DNA of 49,115 bases, taken from assembly GCA_945902755.1 (NCBI GenBank), contig CAMDNC010000003.1, positions 1-49,115 on the forward strand. Reading direction: 5' to 3'. The first letter of the stretch is position 1, and each line of letters starts with the position of its first letter. This stretch comes from Flavipsychrobacter stenotrophus (GTDB lineage Bacteria > Bacteroidota > Bacteroidia > Chitinophagales > Chitinophagaceae). A model generated the notes under the pieces. That model was not told the DNA's origin. It worked only from the letters and a program-made list of their open reading frames with translations, and ran no database searches. A program made the translations under genes and the position numbers. Positions 40,603-49,115 of the stretch are shown in pieces.

Positions 40603-41016
40603 CTAGCAGTATGTTTCGAATGCCTGGATCAAATTTGCAGCTATCATTTGTGCAGATCTACCTTCAATGTTATGGCGTTCTATCATATGTACTACTTTTC
40701 CGTCTTTCAACAAAGCTATAGCAGGTGATGATGGAGGATATGGCAGCAAATAACTGCGCGCTTGTTTCACAGCATCTATGTCGAAACCAGCAAAACTTGT
40801 AGCCAGTCTGTCTGGTACTTTCGATGCGTTTTTCACAGCCATTATAACTCCAGGGCGTGCTGTACCGGCAGAGCAACCACATACACTGTTAATCATCAAT
40901 AACGTAGTACCTTCTTGTTTCAAAGTACTATCTACTTCTACTGGCGAGAGTAATTCTTTAAATCCCTGAGAGGTAAGCTCAGCCTTCATTGGGGATACTA
41001 TTTGTTCTGGATACAT
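40603..41016 (-). CDS. BrxA/BrxB family bacilliredoxin
   Basis: MYPEQIVSPMKAELTSQGFKELLSPVEVDS...LLMINSVCGCSAGTARPG (CGC active site). Confidence 0.93.
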   Translation of the reverse strand: MYPEQIVSPMKAELTSQGFKELLSPVEVDSTLKQEGTTLLMINSVCGCSAGTARPGVIMAVKNASKVPDRLATSFAGFDIDAVKQARSYLLPYPPSSPAIALLKDGKVVHMIERHNIEGRSAQMIAANLIQAFETYC

Positions 41017-41142
41017 TATTTTATGTGTTTATTACGGCAAAGTTAGGAAAACTAGGTTCCCGCTGCCCAATCTGCCAATAAGTAAATATTATACCCAATG
41101 GTGTGAGATGAAAAACAGCAGATAAGATCCAATACGCTGCAA

Positions 41143-41646
41143 TTACCTTAGCCCTTGACCAAAATAACGACAAGTATAGGAAGAAGTATCACGCTCTACT
41201 CTGTAATTAAGCCACAATGAATCGTTGCTGATTCGACCAGTACCAATATAAGTAAGACTGTTGTTGCTGCCTTGAAAAGTAAAAGAATCGACTCCTTGCA
41301 TAGTACACACCGCACTATCATCCATATCGTTAAGTATGTTTTTCATGGTCAACTCTCTAGGGTCTGTTAGCATAGCCCTGAAGTAGATAGGATATACAGC
41401 ATAAAAGGTAGTGTCTTTGTTACATGTATCTCTGCCATTAAATGTTTTTACGAGCTTATCGCGACTCAGCACCTCGCACCTGTCTCCTTCAAATCCTGTG
41501 GGACACACGCACTTTCCCCCGTCGCATGCGCCAAGGTTCATGCAAACAACATTTTCACAAGAATCTTTTTTGCAAGCTGTGTAAGTAATAGCAGAAAACA
41601 AGGCTATAGTAAGCAGAAATGTAAGTATGATATTTCTTTTTGGCAT
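41143..41646 (-). CDS. Lipoprotein with EGF-like domain
   Basis: Lipobox TYTAC; CENVVCMNLGACDGGKCVCPTGFEGDRCE six-Cys EGF pattern. Confidence 0.8.
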   Translation of the reverse strand: MPKRNIILTFLLTIALFSAITYTACKKDSCENVVCMNLGACDGGKCVCPTGFEGDRCEVLSRDKLVKTFNGRDTCNKDTTFYAVYPIYFRAMLTDPRELTMKNILNDMDDSAVCTMQGVDSFTFQGSNNSLTYIGTGRISNDSLWLNYRVERDTSSYTCRYFGQGLR

Positions 41647-41798
41647 CTCTTAGGTAATTTTGTACAGCTAAAATATTAAATGTTTACTCAAAGATAGCTT
41701 TCAGAATGATAATTTCCACACTTCGATTGGTAAAATATTCGCTACACGCAGGCAACGTCTATTTGCACCAATCCTAAAATGTTAATGCTTATAAAATG

Positions 41799-41824
41799 TA
41801 TAGCCCCGTTGTTTCGGGGCTATA
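41799..41824. other. Orphan strong hairpin
   Basis: TATAGCCCCG-TTGTTT-CGGGGCTATA, in an intergenic region with no obvious upstream gene to terminate. Confidence 0.7.
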
Positions 41825-42190
41825 AGTTATCACGGTGTCAGGAAACTGAGATATATAATATTAAATAGCCTGAGTTCGTTCTACAAATCTATACTAAATA
41901 GACATTGAAAGTACTAGAAAGTCATCAAAGTATCATACTTATGTTTCTTTTCACAAAGAGTATTTAAATTAAATTATAATAGCATAAGAATGAAATTAAC
42001 TCAGTGCGGTATAGCTGCATCAATATTGAATTCGTGATTGATGATGAATCAACTTATCATTTGTGTTTAAAAAATAGCATGATTATTTCATTTTTATTGA
42101 CCAGATTATGGTTGCAATACAGTTTTACTTACCAGGTACATACTGTATCTTCGTGTTTTGCGTTTAAGAAAGTTCAATCATTTTTTATTC

Positions 42191-42892
42191 ATGCACTTCG
42201 GCAGGTTTGTAATATCATTGGCGTTGGTTATGGTTTGTACGCGGGCTACTGCACAACGCCATATGCTTAGCATGCCCGACCATGATGATAAATTATACTT
42301 CTTCGGAATAACATTTGGCATCAATACTTCCGTTCACCGTATCAACTATTCTACGTCTTTCGCCACAACCGACACATTCAGTCGAATACAACCTTTATGG
42401 CAACCTGGATTCAATTTGGGCTTGCTGGGCAATCTAAGGCTGACTCGCTTCATCGACTTTCGTTTTATTCCCTCTTTGGCTTTTGCCGAAAAGAGGCTGA
42501 TTTACGAATATGGTCCGCCGTCCGACAGTATTGCTAATAGAACTATCGAATCTATTTACATGCACCTGCCATTCCAATTAAAGTTTAAAAGTGACAGGAT
42601 CAATAATTTCAGATTTTATGCACTCACGGGCTTCAAAATTGATTATGATTTGGCAGCTAATGCCCGTTCTAAACGACCAGATGAATTTTTAAAAATCAAT
42701 AATTTCGACTACGGATTTGAACTGGGAGTAGGCTTTGACTTCTTCAACCCTAATTTCATTTTTTCTCCCGAGATAAAATTAAGCCAAGGCCTATCTAATC
42801 AGCTTTTCCCTGATAGAGGTCTACAGCTTACCAATGCCATAGACCGTCTTAGCACTCGCATGATAGTGATTTCAATACATCTGCAAGGTTAA
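42191..42892 (+). CDS. porT: PorT-like outer membrane beta-barrel (T9SS accessory)
   Basis: Signal peptide; KLYFFGITFGINTSVHRINYS...WQPGFNLGLLGNLRLTRFIDFRFIPSLAFAEKRLIY...LPFQLKFKSDRINNFRFYALTGFKIDYDLA. Confidence 0.8.
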   Translation: MHFGRFVISLALVMVCTRATAQRHMLSMPDHDDKLYFFGITFGINTSVHRINYSTSFATTDTFSRIQPLWQPGFNLGLLGNLRLTRFIDFRFIPSLAFAEKRLIYEYGPPSDSIANRTIESIYMHLPFQLKFKSDRINNFRFYALTGFKIDYDLAANARSKRPDEFLKINNFDYGFELGVGFDFFNPNFIFSPEIKLSQGLSNQLFPDRGLQLTNAIDRLSTRMIVISIHLQG

Positions 42893-42919
42893 ACACTTTG
42901 CTTTAACATACCGTTCCAC

Positions 42920-42949
42920 TTTGCTACACAGCAAATACAATTACCTTTG
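42920..42949 (+). promoter_or_regulatory. Bacteroidota-type promoter TTTG-N18-TACCTTTG
   Basis: TTTG at 42920-42923 and TACCTTTG at 42942-42949 upstream of the thiolase ATG. Confidence 0.65.
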
Positions 42950-42987
42950 CGACCTACACACAAACTAAATCAAAAAACTACACCGTT

Positions 42988-44196
42988 ATGATGAATGAAG
43001 CATATGTAGTGGATGGTATACGCACTCCCATTGGCAATATTCGCGGAACACTATCTGGTATCAGAGCCGACGATATGGCAGCACTGGTGTTGAAAGAACT
43101 TGTAACCCGCAACCCTAATATACCAGCTCAAGACATAGACGATGTAATATTGGGATGCCACAATCAGGCAGGTGAGGACAACCGAAACGTAGCCCGAATG
43201 GCTCTGCTACTAGCTGGTATACCATGGAGTGTACCTGGCGAAACCATCAACCGATTGTGTGCATCGGGCATGTCGGCAATTATCAATGCCGCTCGTGCTA
43301 TAAAGGCTGGCGATGGCGATGTATTTATTGCAGGCGGCATGGAGCACATGACCCGCAGCCCATGGGTAATAGCCAAAACTTCGCAACCTTTTGGTGGCGA
43401 TGCGCAGATGTTCGACAGCAGTTTTGGATGGCGTTTTGTTAATCCTCGTATGCACGAACTTTATGGCACAGACCCAATGGGTATTACTGCCGAAAATGTA
43501 GCTGTAATGTACAACATAAGCCGAGAGGACCAAGACCTTTTTGCCTACCGTTCGCAACAAAAAGCCGCTGCAGCACAGCAGTCTGGCAGGCTGGCAGAAG
43601 AGATAACTGCTGTAACCATGCCGCAGAAAAAGGGAGACCCAATAGTTGTGACCAAAGATGAGTTTATAAAACCCACAACTACAGTAGAAAAACTAGGTCA
43701 ACTAAAACCATCGTTTAGCAAAACTGGCACCGTTACCGCTGGCAACGCATCGGGGCTCAATGATGGTGCCGCCGCTGTCTACATACTTTCTGGCAATGCA
43801 CTCGATAAATATGGCGTCACCCCCAAGGCACGTATAGTAAGCTCGGCAGTAGTGGGCGTAGAACCCCGCATAATGGGCATAGGCCCAGTAGGTGCTACCC
43901 AAAAAGCGCTAGCCAAAGCTGGTCTTACACTCAATGACATAGATATCATAGAGCTCAATGAGGCATTTGCAGCTCAGAGCTTGGCTTGTACTCGGCTGCT
44001 AGGCATAGCCGATGATGACCCACGTGTAAATCCTAATGGTGGCGCAATAGCATTGGGACACCCACTGGGTATGACAGGGGCTAGAATAGTGCAAAGTGCC
44101 GCTCTTGAACTACACAAACAAGGAAAACGCTACGCACTGGCTACTATGTGCATAGGCTTGGGTCAGGGCTATGCAGTGATACTAGAGCGCGTGTAA
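42988..44196 (+). CDS. Acetyl-CoA acyltransferase / 3-oxoadipyl-CoA thiolase-like
   Basis: DGIRTPIGNIRGTLSGIRADDMAALVLKELV; NQAGEDNRNVARMALLLAGIPWSVPGETINRLCASGM; GGMEHMTRSPWV; NPNGGAIALGHPLGMTGARI; ATMCIGLGQG. Confidence 0.93.
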   Translation: MMNEAYVVDGIRTPIGNIRGTLSGIRADDMAALVLKELVTRNPNIPAQDIDDVILGCHNQAGEDNRNVARMALLLAGIPWSVPGETINRLCASGMSAIINAARAIKAGDGDVFIAGGMEHMTRSPWVIAKTSQPFGGDAQMFDSSFGWRFVNPRMHELYGTDPMGITAENVAVMYNISREDQDLFAYRSQQKAAAAQQSGRLAEEITAVTMPQKKGDPIVVTKDEFIKPTTTVEKLGQLKPSFSKTGTVTAGNASGLNDGAAAVYILSGNALDKYGVTPKARIVSSAVVGVEPRIMGIGPVGATQKALAKAGLTLNDIDIIELNEAFAAQSLACTRLLGIADDDPRVNPNGGAIALGHPLGMTGARIVQSAALELHKQGKRYALATMCIGLGQGYAVILERV

Positions 44197-44202
44197 TAAC
44201 AG

Positions 44203-45225
44203 CTACCGGGTAGAAAAGTACACTATCACCGGAAAATGGTCGCTGTATCCGTTTATCCAATAGGTGCCTTTGAACGAACGATAAGGCTCCCCTTCTTTTC
44301 CTTTATACTTATCTATTATATAGTCTGGTTTAAAAACCTCTGCTCTGTCGTAGCAGAGGTTTTTGCATTGTACCAGTGAGCCCGACACAATTATTTGGTC
44401 AAACAGATTCCATTTTTTCTTATAAACCTCTGTACCTCCACCATTGTTATATATAGCCGCGTATGGGTTGTAAAATCCCTTATTAGCTACACTTTTTTTG
44501 TCTGCTACAGCCCCCAGTGTTTTTGTTACACTTTCATCATCAGGGTTATCATTGAGGTCGCCCATTACTATTACTTTCGCATTGCTATTTTTCTTCCACA
44601 GTGCCTCTGCTAGGTTCTTATTTACAATAGCCGCTATCTTTCTTTTAGGTGCACTAGCCTCATCGCCCCCCCTGCGCGATGGCCAATGATTTACCAGCAC
44701 AGTCACAGTATCACCACCCATCACTCCCGTGGCCTGCAGTGCATCGCGGGTCACTACCTTGCCACCGGTACCAGCGATATTGATGGACACGGGCTTGCTG
44801 TTAATGAGTCTGAACCTAACTGGGTCATACACCAATGCGACATTTATCCCCCTTGGGTCTGGCCCATCATACCATACATACTTGTACTTTCTCGCAGCTA
44901 TCTGTGGCTCATTTATCAGATCTCTCAGTACCTTACTATTTTCCACCTCCGCCAATCCTATTATAGCTAGTCCTTTTGGGTCACCCATGTCCTTTACCAC
45001 TCTGGCTATATTGTGTAGCTTCTGTTTGTATATACGTTCTGTATACTTATATTTTCCCTCTGGTGTGAATTCATCATCATCTTTCAGCGGATTATTTTCT
45101 GTGTCAAAAAAATTCTCACAATTATAAAATGCAACCCCAATAAGCTTGTTAGTTTGCTGTGCAATAGCCTCAAAACTGAAGAGAAAAAGGGCTAAAAAAA
45201 CAGATACAGAACGCACAAAAAACAT
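44203..45225 (-). CDS. Secreted endonuclease/exonuclease/phosphatase family protein
   Basis: Signal peptide; VAFYNCENFFDTENNP; IGLAEVENSKVL; LVNHWPSRRGG; VIVMGDLNDNPDDESV; YSDHFPVIVYF. Confidence 0.92.
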   Translation of the reverse strand: MFFVRSVSVFLALFLFSFEAIAQQTNKLIGVAFYNCENFFDTENNPLKDDDEFTPEGKYKYTERIYKQKLHNIARVVKDMGDPKGLAIIGLAEVENSKVLRDLINEPQIAARKYKYVWYDGPDPRGINVALVYDPVRFRLINSKPVSINIAGTGGKVVTRDALQATGVMGGDTVTVLVNHWPSRRGGDEASAPKRKIAAIVNKNLAEALWKKNSNAKVIVMGDLNDNPDDESVTKTLGAVADKKSVANKGFYNPYAAIYNNGGGTEVYKKKWNLFDQIIVSGSLVQCKNLCYDRAEVFKPDYIIDKYKGKEGEPYRSFKGTYWINGYSDHFPVIVYFSTR

Positions 45226-45286
45226 AATATAATAGTGATTAGGGTGTTAAGAAAAATGTTTACTTTTCACAAAAATACACGCTACA

Positions 45287-45796
45287 ATGCCACTTAACGA
45301 ATCTTTGATCGCAGAATTAACGGAAGAAGCTGCAAACACCCGTAAAATACTACAACTGGTGCCCCTTGACAAAGCAGACTGGAAACCCCACACTGTGTCT
45401 ATGCCCTTGGGTGCGCTAGCAGTACACATTGCTGAAATACCAGGATGGACAGCTATGACACTGCATACGGATGGAATAGACTTTGCCAAAATGGACTTCA
45501 AACCAAGGAAAGCTGCAACTACCGAAGAGCTAATAAACATGCTTGAAGAAAATGTAGCAAAAGCAATGGCCGCACTACAAAACAGCAAAGATGATGACTA
45601 CGAAAAAAGCTGGACTATGCGCACTGGGGAAACCATTCACTTCGTGTTACCGAAAAGCACCGTAATACGCACCTATTCATACAACCACCTTGTGCACCAT
45701 CGTGCACAGCTTGGCGTTTATCTTCGCTTATTAAACATTCCATTACCTGGCTTTTATGGCCCCACTGCCGATGAGATGGCAGCTTTTGGGAAGTAA
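45287..45796 (+). CDS. DinB family protein
   Basis: LLQLVPLDKADWKPHTVSMPLGALAVHIAEIPGW-like pattern; HLVHHRAQLGVYLRLLNIPLPGFYGPTADE. Confidence 0.9.
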   Translation: MPLNESLIAELTEEAANTRKILQLVPLDKADWKPHTVSMPLGALAVHIAEIPGWTAMTLHTDGIDFAKMDFKPRKAATTEELINMLEENVAKAMAALQNSKDDDYEKSWTMRTGETIHFVLPKSTVIRTYSYNHLVHHRAQLGVYLRLLNIPLPGFYGPTADEMAAFGK

Positions 45797-45816
45797 GCTT
45801 GATAATTTTTACACAA

Positions 45817-45858
45817 AAAAATGGATCGTTTCTCTTTGCAGAACGGTCCATTTTTTTT
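45817..45858 (+). terminator. Rho-independent terminator after dinB-like gene
   Basis: TGGATCGTT-TCTCTTTGCAG-AACGGTCCATTTTTTTT. Confidence 0.85.
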
Positions 45859-45914
45859 GCAATACCATGTGAATGTACTAATTTCATATTTCAATTTTAT
45901 TTATCACCCACCAT

Positions 45915-47423
45915 ATGAAAAAAATCACCACCCTATTATTTTGTTTTTTTAGTGCATTGTTCGCCACTGCCCAAAACTACAACTGCATCCAGCCCGAACG
46001 CAAAAGCTATTTTATAAATGAAATAGGCTATTTAAGAGGCATACGTATTGATTCAGTAAATGAGCAACCAGAATATAAAATATTTTACCCCTTCCATACT
46101 CCACGCAAATACTGGGATATGTTTTTCGAATATGGAGTGGATGGTGCTGATGATACAGCAGGCGGTAGCTGGCTAGGCAAAAAAATTATTAGCCAAAACG
46201 ACGGCACATATTTATTCAATACATTCTTTGGTGATACAGTGGTTATAAAAACACAAGCCTCACTGGGAGAATCTTGGGTATTATTAAACGACACCAGTTT
46301 GATTTATTATAAAGCAACTGTCACATCTAAATCAGCAAGAATAATAAAAGGCACATTAGACTCAGTTAAGGTCATAACAGTAAGAGCATATCACCAGGTC
46401 ACAGGACTTATAGATAATGACCCAGTCAACAACCTGCGAATAATAATTAGCAAGAACTATGGATTTTATGAAGTCTTTGATTTGCATATGTTCCCACATA
46501 GGCTGGTAAAACCAAAAACACCTCCTCCCGGCGTTTACGACTACGATTATGATACTTACGACTATTTTTTTGAGCTTTCCGATAAACAACAATTCTATCT
46601 TACAGAATTATACATACCTAGAAATGAAGAATTTTACAATTACAAAGTAGGTGACATCTTGCAAACCAGTGAAAACATCACTACCACAATTTCCACAGAA
46701 TCAATTTATCTAACAAACGAAGTAATAAGAATTGACTCCACTTATTCCGATAAAATAATCTACACATACAACACAGTATCTCGCAGACAAAAAAGTGAAT
46801 GGGGAGTTCATTATTACATTGACACAACTACTTATTACGAAAGTGGTTTCGTTGCACATTTCGGTGTATCTACAATTTTCGACACCACACTTATGCCAGA
46901 AGAACACGGCAATTACTCTATTTATCATTATTTACCCAACGATAGCTCTTATTGCACAGTAAGCACAAAGTATTCGCGAACTACAGTGGAAAGAATTGCT
47001 TTCGGTGATGAATATACTGGATGCACCCAAAACCTAACATTAAAAATAGATGTAGGAGAAGTTAAATCTAGCAATTGTCAAAATGCTATATACTCTAACC
47101 AACATTTGATGTCAATAAAAAGAAATTCAGGACTATGTCAAGAATCTTCTACTACCCCTATTTCTACTGCTGTTGTAATTGCCAACAACAGCATCAAACT
47201 ATACCCAAACCCTGCCAACAAAGAAGTAAAGATTGACCTACCTGATAATGACATTTACAGCATTTCTATATCATCTTACGTAGGGCAAATAATGTACCAA
47301 AACGATAAATGCACTAACACCCACACCGTAAATACAGAAAACCTACCTACTGGTTTGTATGTGGTGTATGTAACCGACAAAAACGGCTCTAAAACCATTT
47401 CCAAACTATCTATTACACACTAA
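45915..47423 (+). CDS. Secreted T9SS type A cargo protein (paralog 1)
   Basis: Signal peptide; NYNCIQPERKSYFINEIGYLRGIRIDS; C-terminal LYPNPANKEVKIDLPDN...LPTGLYVVYVTDKNGSKTISKLSITH. Confidence 0.88.
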   Translation: MKKITTLLFCFFSALFATAQNYNCIQPERKSYFINEIGYLRGIRIDSVNEQPEYKIFYPFHTPRKYWDMFFEYGVDGADDTAGGSWLGKKIISQNDGTYLFNTFFGDTVVIKTQASLGESWVLLNDTSLIYYKATVTSKSARIIKGTLDSVKVITVRAYHQVTGLIDNDPVNNLRIIISKNYGFYEVFDLHMFPHRLVKPKTPPPGVYDYDYDTYDYFFELSDKQQFYLTELYIPRNEEFYNYKVGDILQTSENITTTISTESIYLTNEVIRIDSTYSDKIIYTYNTVSRRQKSEWGVHYYIDTTTYYESGFVAHFGVSTIFDTTLMPEEHGNYSIYHYLPNDSSYCTVSTKYSRTTVERIAFGDEYTGCTQNLTLKIDVGEVKSSNCQNAIYSNQHLMSIKRNSGLCQESSTTPISTAVVIANNSIKLYPNPANKEVKIDLPDNDIYSISISSYVGQIMYQNDKCTNTHTVNTENLPTGLYVVYVTDKNGSKTISKLSITH

Positions 47424-47434
47424 TTACTATTTCT

Positions 47435-48964
47435 ATGAAACAACTATTTACACTTTTGGCAATCTTTATCGCATACACTGCCTCCGCACAAAACTATAAT
47501 TGCATACAGCCTGGTGCAATAAAACACTTCCTCAACAGCTATGGGTATGTGCGTGGCATAAAAACCGATACAGCTTTCGTTTCGCCCGACTCAATAGTAT
47601 GTCACCTATTTCGCACACCCAGAGGCTTATACCCATATGGCTCAGACAGTACTTATTCGCTCGACCCTGATGGTGCATCTTGGCTGGGCAAAAGAACGGT
47701 ACAATATGCCAATGGCACATTTATGACCAATAATATATGGGGAGATACCGTAGTCATACATACACAAGCCAATATAGGTGACACTTGGATTTTTTATAAC
47801 GATGCTTCGCAGCGCAAATATGTAGCCGAAATGATAGGTATAGGCTATATATCATTAGGCGCTCCCGATACTGTAAAAAAAATACTTATCACAGCTTACG
47901 ATGACTCAGGTATTGTATATTCAGATCCTTGCAATTTCATGCAAATACAGATTAGCAAAAATAATGGCTTTTACAAAGTTTTTGACCTCTATACTTTCCC
48001 CTATCGCCAGCCCAACAACGTTTATACAATGGGCAACGATTACTTTCTCGATAAGATTTGCTCAAAATCTACCCCTGCTATACCTAATGCAGAAAACTCA
48101 ATTTTCACACAAATTACGTCCTTTGCGAATCCATACTACAGCTACCTATATCAGTACACTACAGGGTATGAGTATCAGTATAGTATTTGTAGTAAAAGTC
48201 ATCCAGGCAACGGTATTTATCCATATCAATATCTTTTCTTTCGCATAACTAGCCAAACCTCCACACCTACTCACATACAATATAACTATTCAGGATGGCT
48301 ATTAAACCAATCATACACTGAACCATATGTATCCAACTTCAATTATCCATATACAAAAAGCGATGTAACAGGATCCACCTTCATTCCTCAGGGCACAGTA
48401 TTCAAACAACCTGATTTATTACCCGAAGAAACAGGACAAACAGAAATTATGTATTACTTCCCTACCAATAATGAGCTATGTAGTAGCACACCCAAATATG
48501 CCATACAAGTAAGCAATATGGTGGGTAGCACATGGTACAACCACTTTGATAGCTCTGCTGCCGAAAAAACCTATAAACTTAATCTGGGTTTGGTAAAACA
48601 CCTAGAGCGCAAAGGCATTAACAGACTACTAGATACTACGCTTGTTTATTACCGTAAGTCCACAACTTGCAACAAATTAATGTACCCCACTTCAATATCA
48701 ACAATAAACGAAGACAAGATAAACCTATACAGTATATATCCATCTCCCGCCGACGATGAAATAAATATTGCTGCAAAAACCACCGACAAATATGATTTGG
48801 CAATTTTTGACATTATGGGTAAATGTGTGCGAAACATCGTGGCTACCTATGGCGAAATAACGATTCCCACCCACGATTGGGCAAGTGGCATTTATGTAGT
48901 AAAAATAAAGTCAGGAAATGGCTACTACCAACAGACAATATCTATAAAACATGTTGTCAATTAA
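47435..48964 (+). CDS. Secreted T9SS type A-like cargo protein (paralog 2)
   Basis: Signal peptide; NYNCIQPGAIKHFLNSYGYVRGIKTDT; SWLGKR..GDTVVIHTQANIGDTW; C-terminal YPSPADDEINIAAK...WASGIYVVKIKSGNGYYQQTISIKHV. Confidence 0.88.
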   Translation: MKQLFTLLAIFIAYTASAQNYNCIQPGAIKHFLNSYGYVRGIKTDTAFVSPDSIVCHLFRTPRGLYPYGSDSTYSLDPDGASWLGKRTVQYANGTFMTNNIWGDTVVIHTQANIGDTWIFYNDASQRKYVAEMIGIGYISLGAPDTVKKILITAYDDSGIVYSDPCNFMQIQISKNNGFYKVFDLYTFPYRQPNNVYTMGNDYFLDKICSKSTPAIPNAENSIFTQITSFANPYYSYLYQYTTGYEYQYSICSKSHPGNGIYPYQYLFFRITSQTSTPTHIQYNYSGWLLNQSYTEPYVSNFNYPYTKSDVTGSTFIPQGTVFKQPDLLPEETGQTEIMYYFPTNNELCSSTPKYAIQVSNMVGSTWYNHFDSSAAEKTYKLNLGLVKHLERKGINRLLDTTLVYYRKSTTCNKLMYPTSISTINEDKINLYSIYPSPADDEINIAAKTTDKYDLAIFDIMGKCVRNIVATYGEITIPTHDWASGIYVVKIKSGNGYYQQTISIKHVVN

Positions 48965-49015
48965 TAACTGCGCCAAAAACCGCTTACTAGATGTTCCAAA
49001 TATTCATAACCCCAC

Positions 49016-49115
49016 CTATTCCTCCTCCCGCATTGCCTTCCATTCACTTCTATGCTTGCGAAGTGGATGCTGTTTCGATTTATTGAAAATCATCATGCCG
49101 TTTTCCCTACCGGCT
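49016..49115 (-). CDS. Possible 3' end of a minus-strand CDS (partial)
   Basis: Open minus-strand frame to the window edge: ...AGRENGMMIFNKSKQHPLRKHRSEWKAMREEE*; too short to identify. Confidence 0.3.
   Translation of the reverse strand, partial: AGRENGMMIFNKSKQHPLRKHRSEWKAMREEE

Noticed and set aside
1-49115. tRNA, rRNA, transposase, integrase or phage genes
   Set aside because: Looked for tRNA T-arm motifs, transposase/integrase motifs and long terminal repeats by eye; none convincing.

Overview
The window is ordinary-looking Bacteroidota (Chitinophagaceae-like) chromosome. It carries many secreted, lipoprotein and T9SS-type cargo genes. The housekeeping genes include a detached 'alpha' ribosomal operon (infA-rpmJ-rpsM-rpsK-rpsD-rpoA-rplQ, minus strand), aconitase, NADP-isocitrate dehydrogenase, deoC, a peroxiredoxin, a bacilliredoxin, a thiolase, a CapD/WbpM-type nucleotide-sugar dehydratase, a TPR hybrid histidine kinase and PorT. 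I saw no phage, IS, CRISPR or tRNA signal. The strongest candidate for an undescribed system is a three-gene minus-strand cassette at 15605-13176. Its first gene is a predicted lipoprotein with a protein-glutaminase (protein deamidase) catalytic domain (DGCYARAHKM / CCxxWxYHVA / DPxxF). The second is a small lipoprotein that overlaps it by 10 bp and resembles the deamidase's own pro-region (IEVxFNE...F), so it may be a stand-alone inhibitor or immunity protein. The third is an uncharacterised secreted protein. Other points of interest are hairpins in several gaps of the ribosomal operon, including a terminator-like one between rpoA and rplQ, a repeat-built acidic tail on L17, and a tandem pair of T9SS cargo paralogs. 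All family calls come from reading motifs by eye; no database search was possible.
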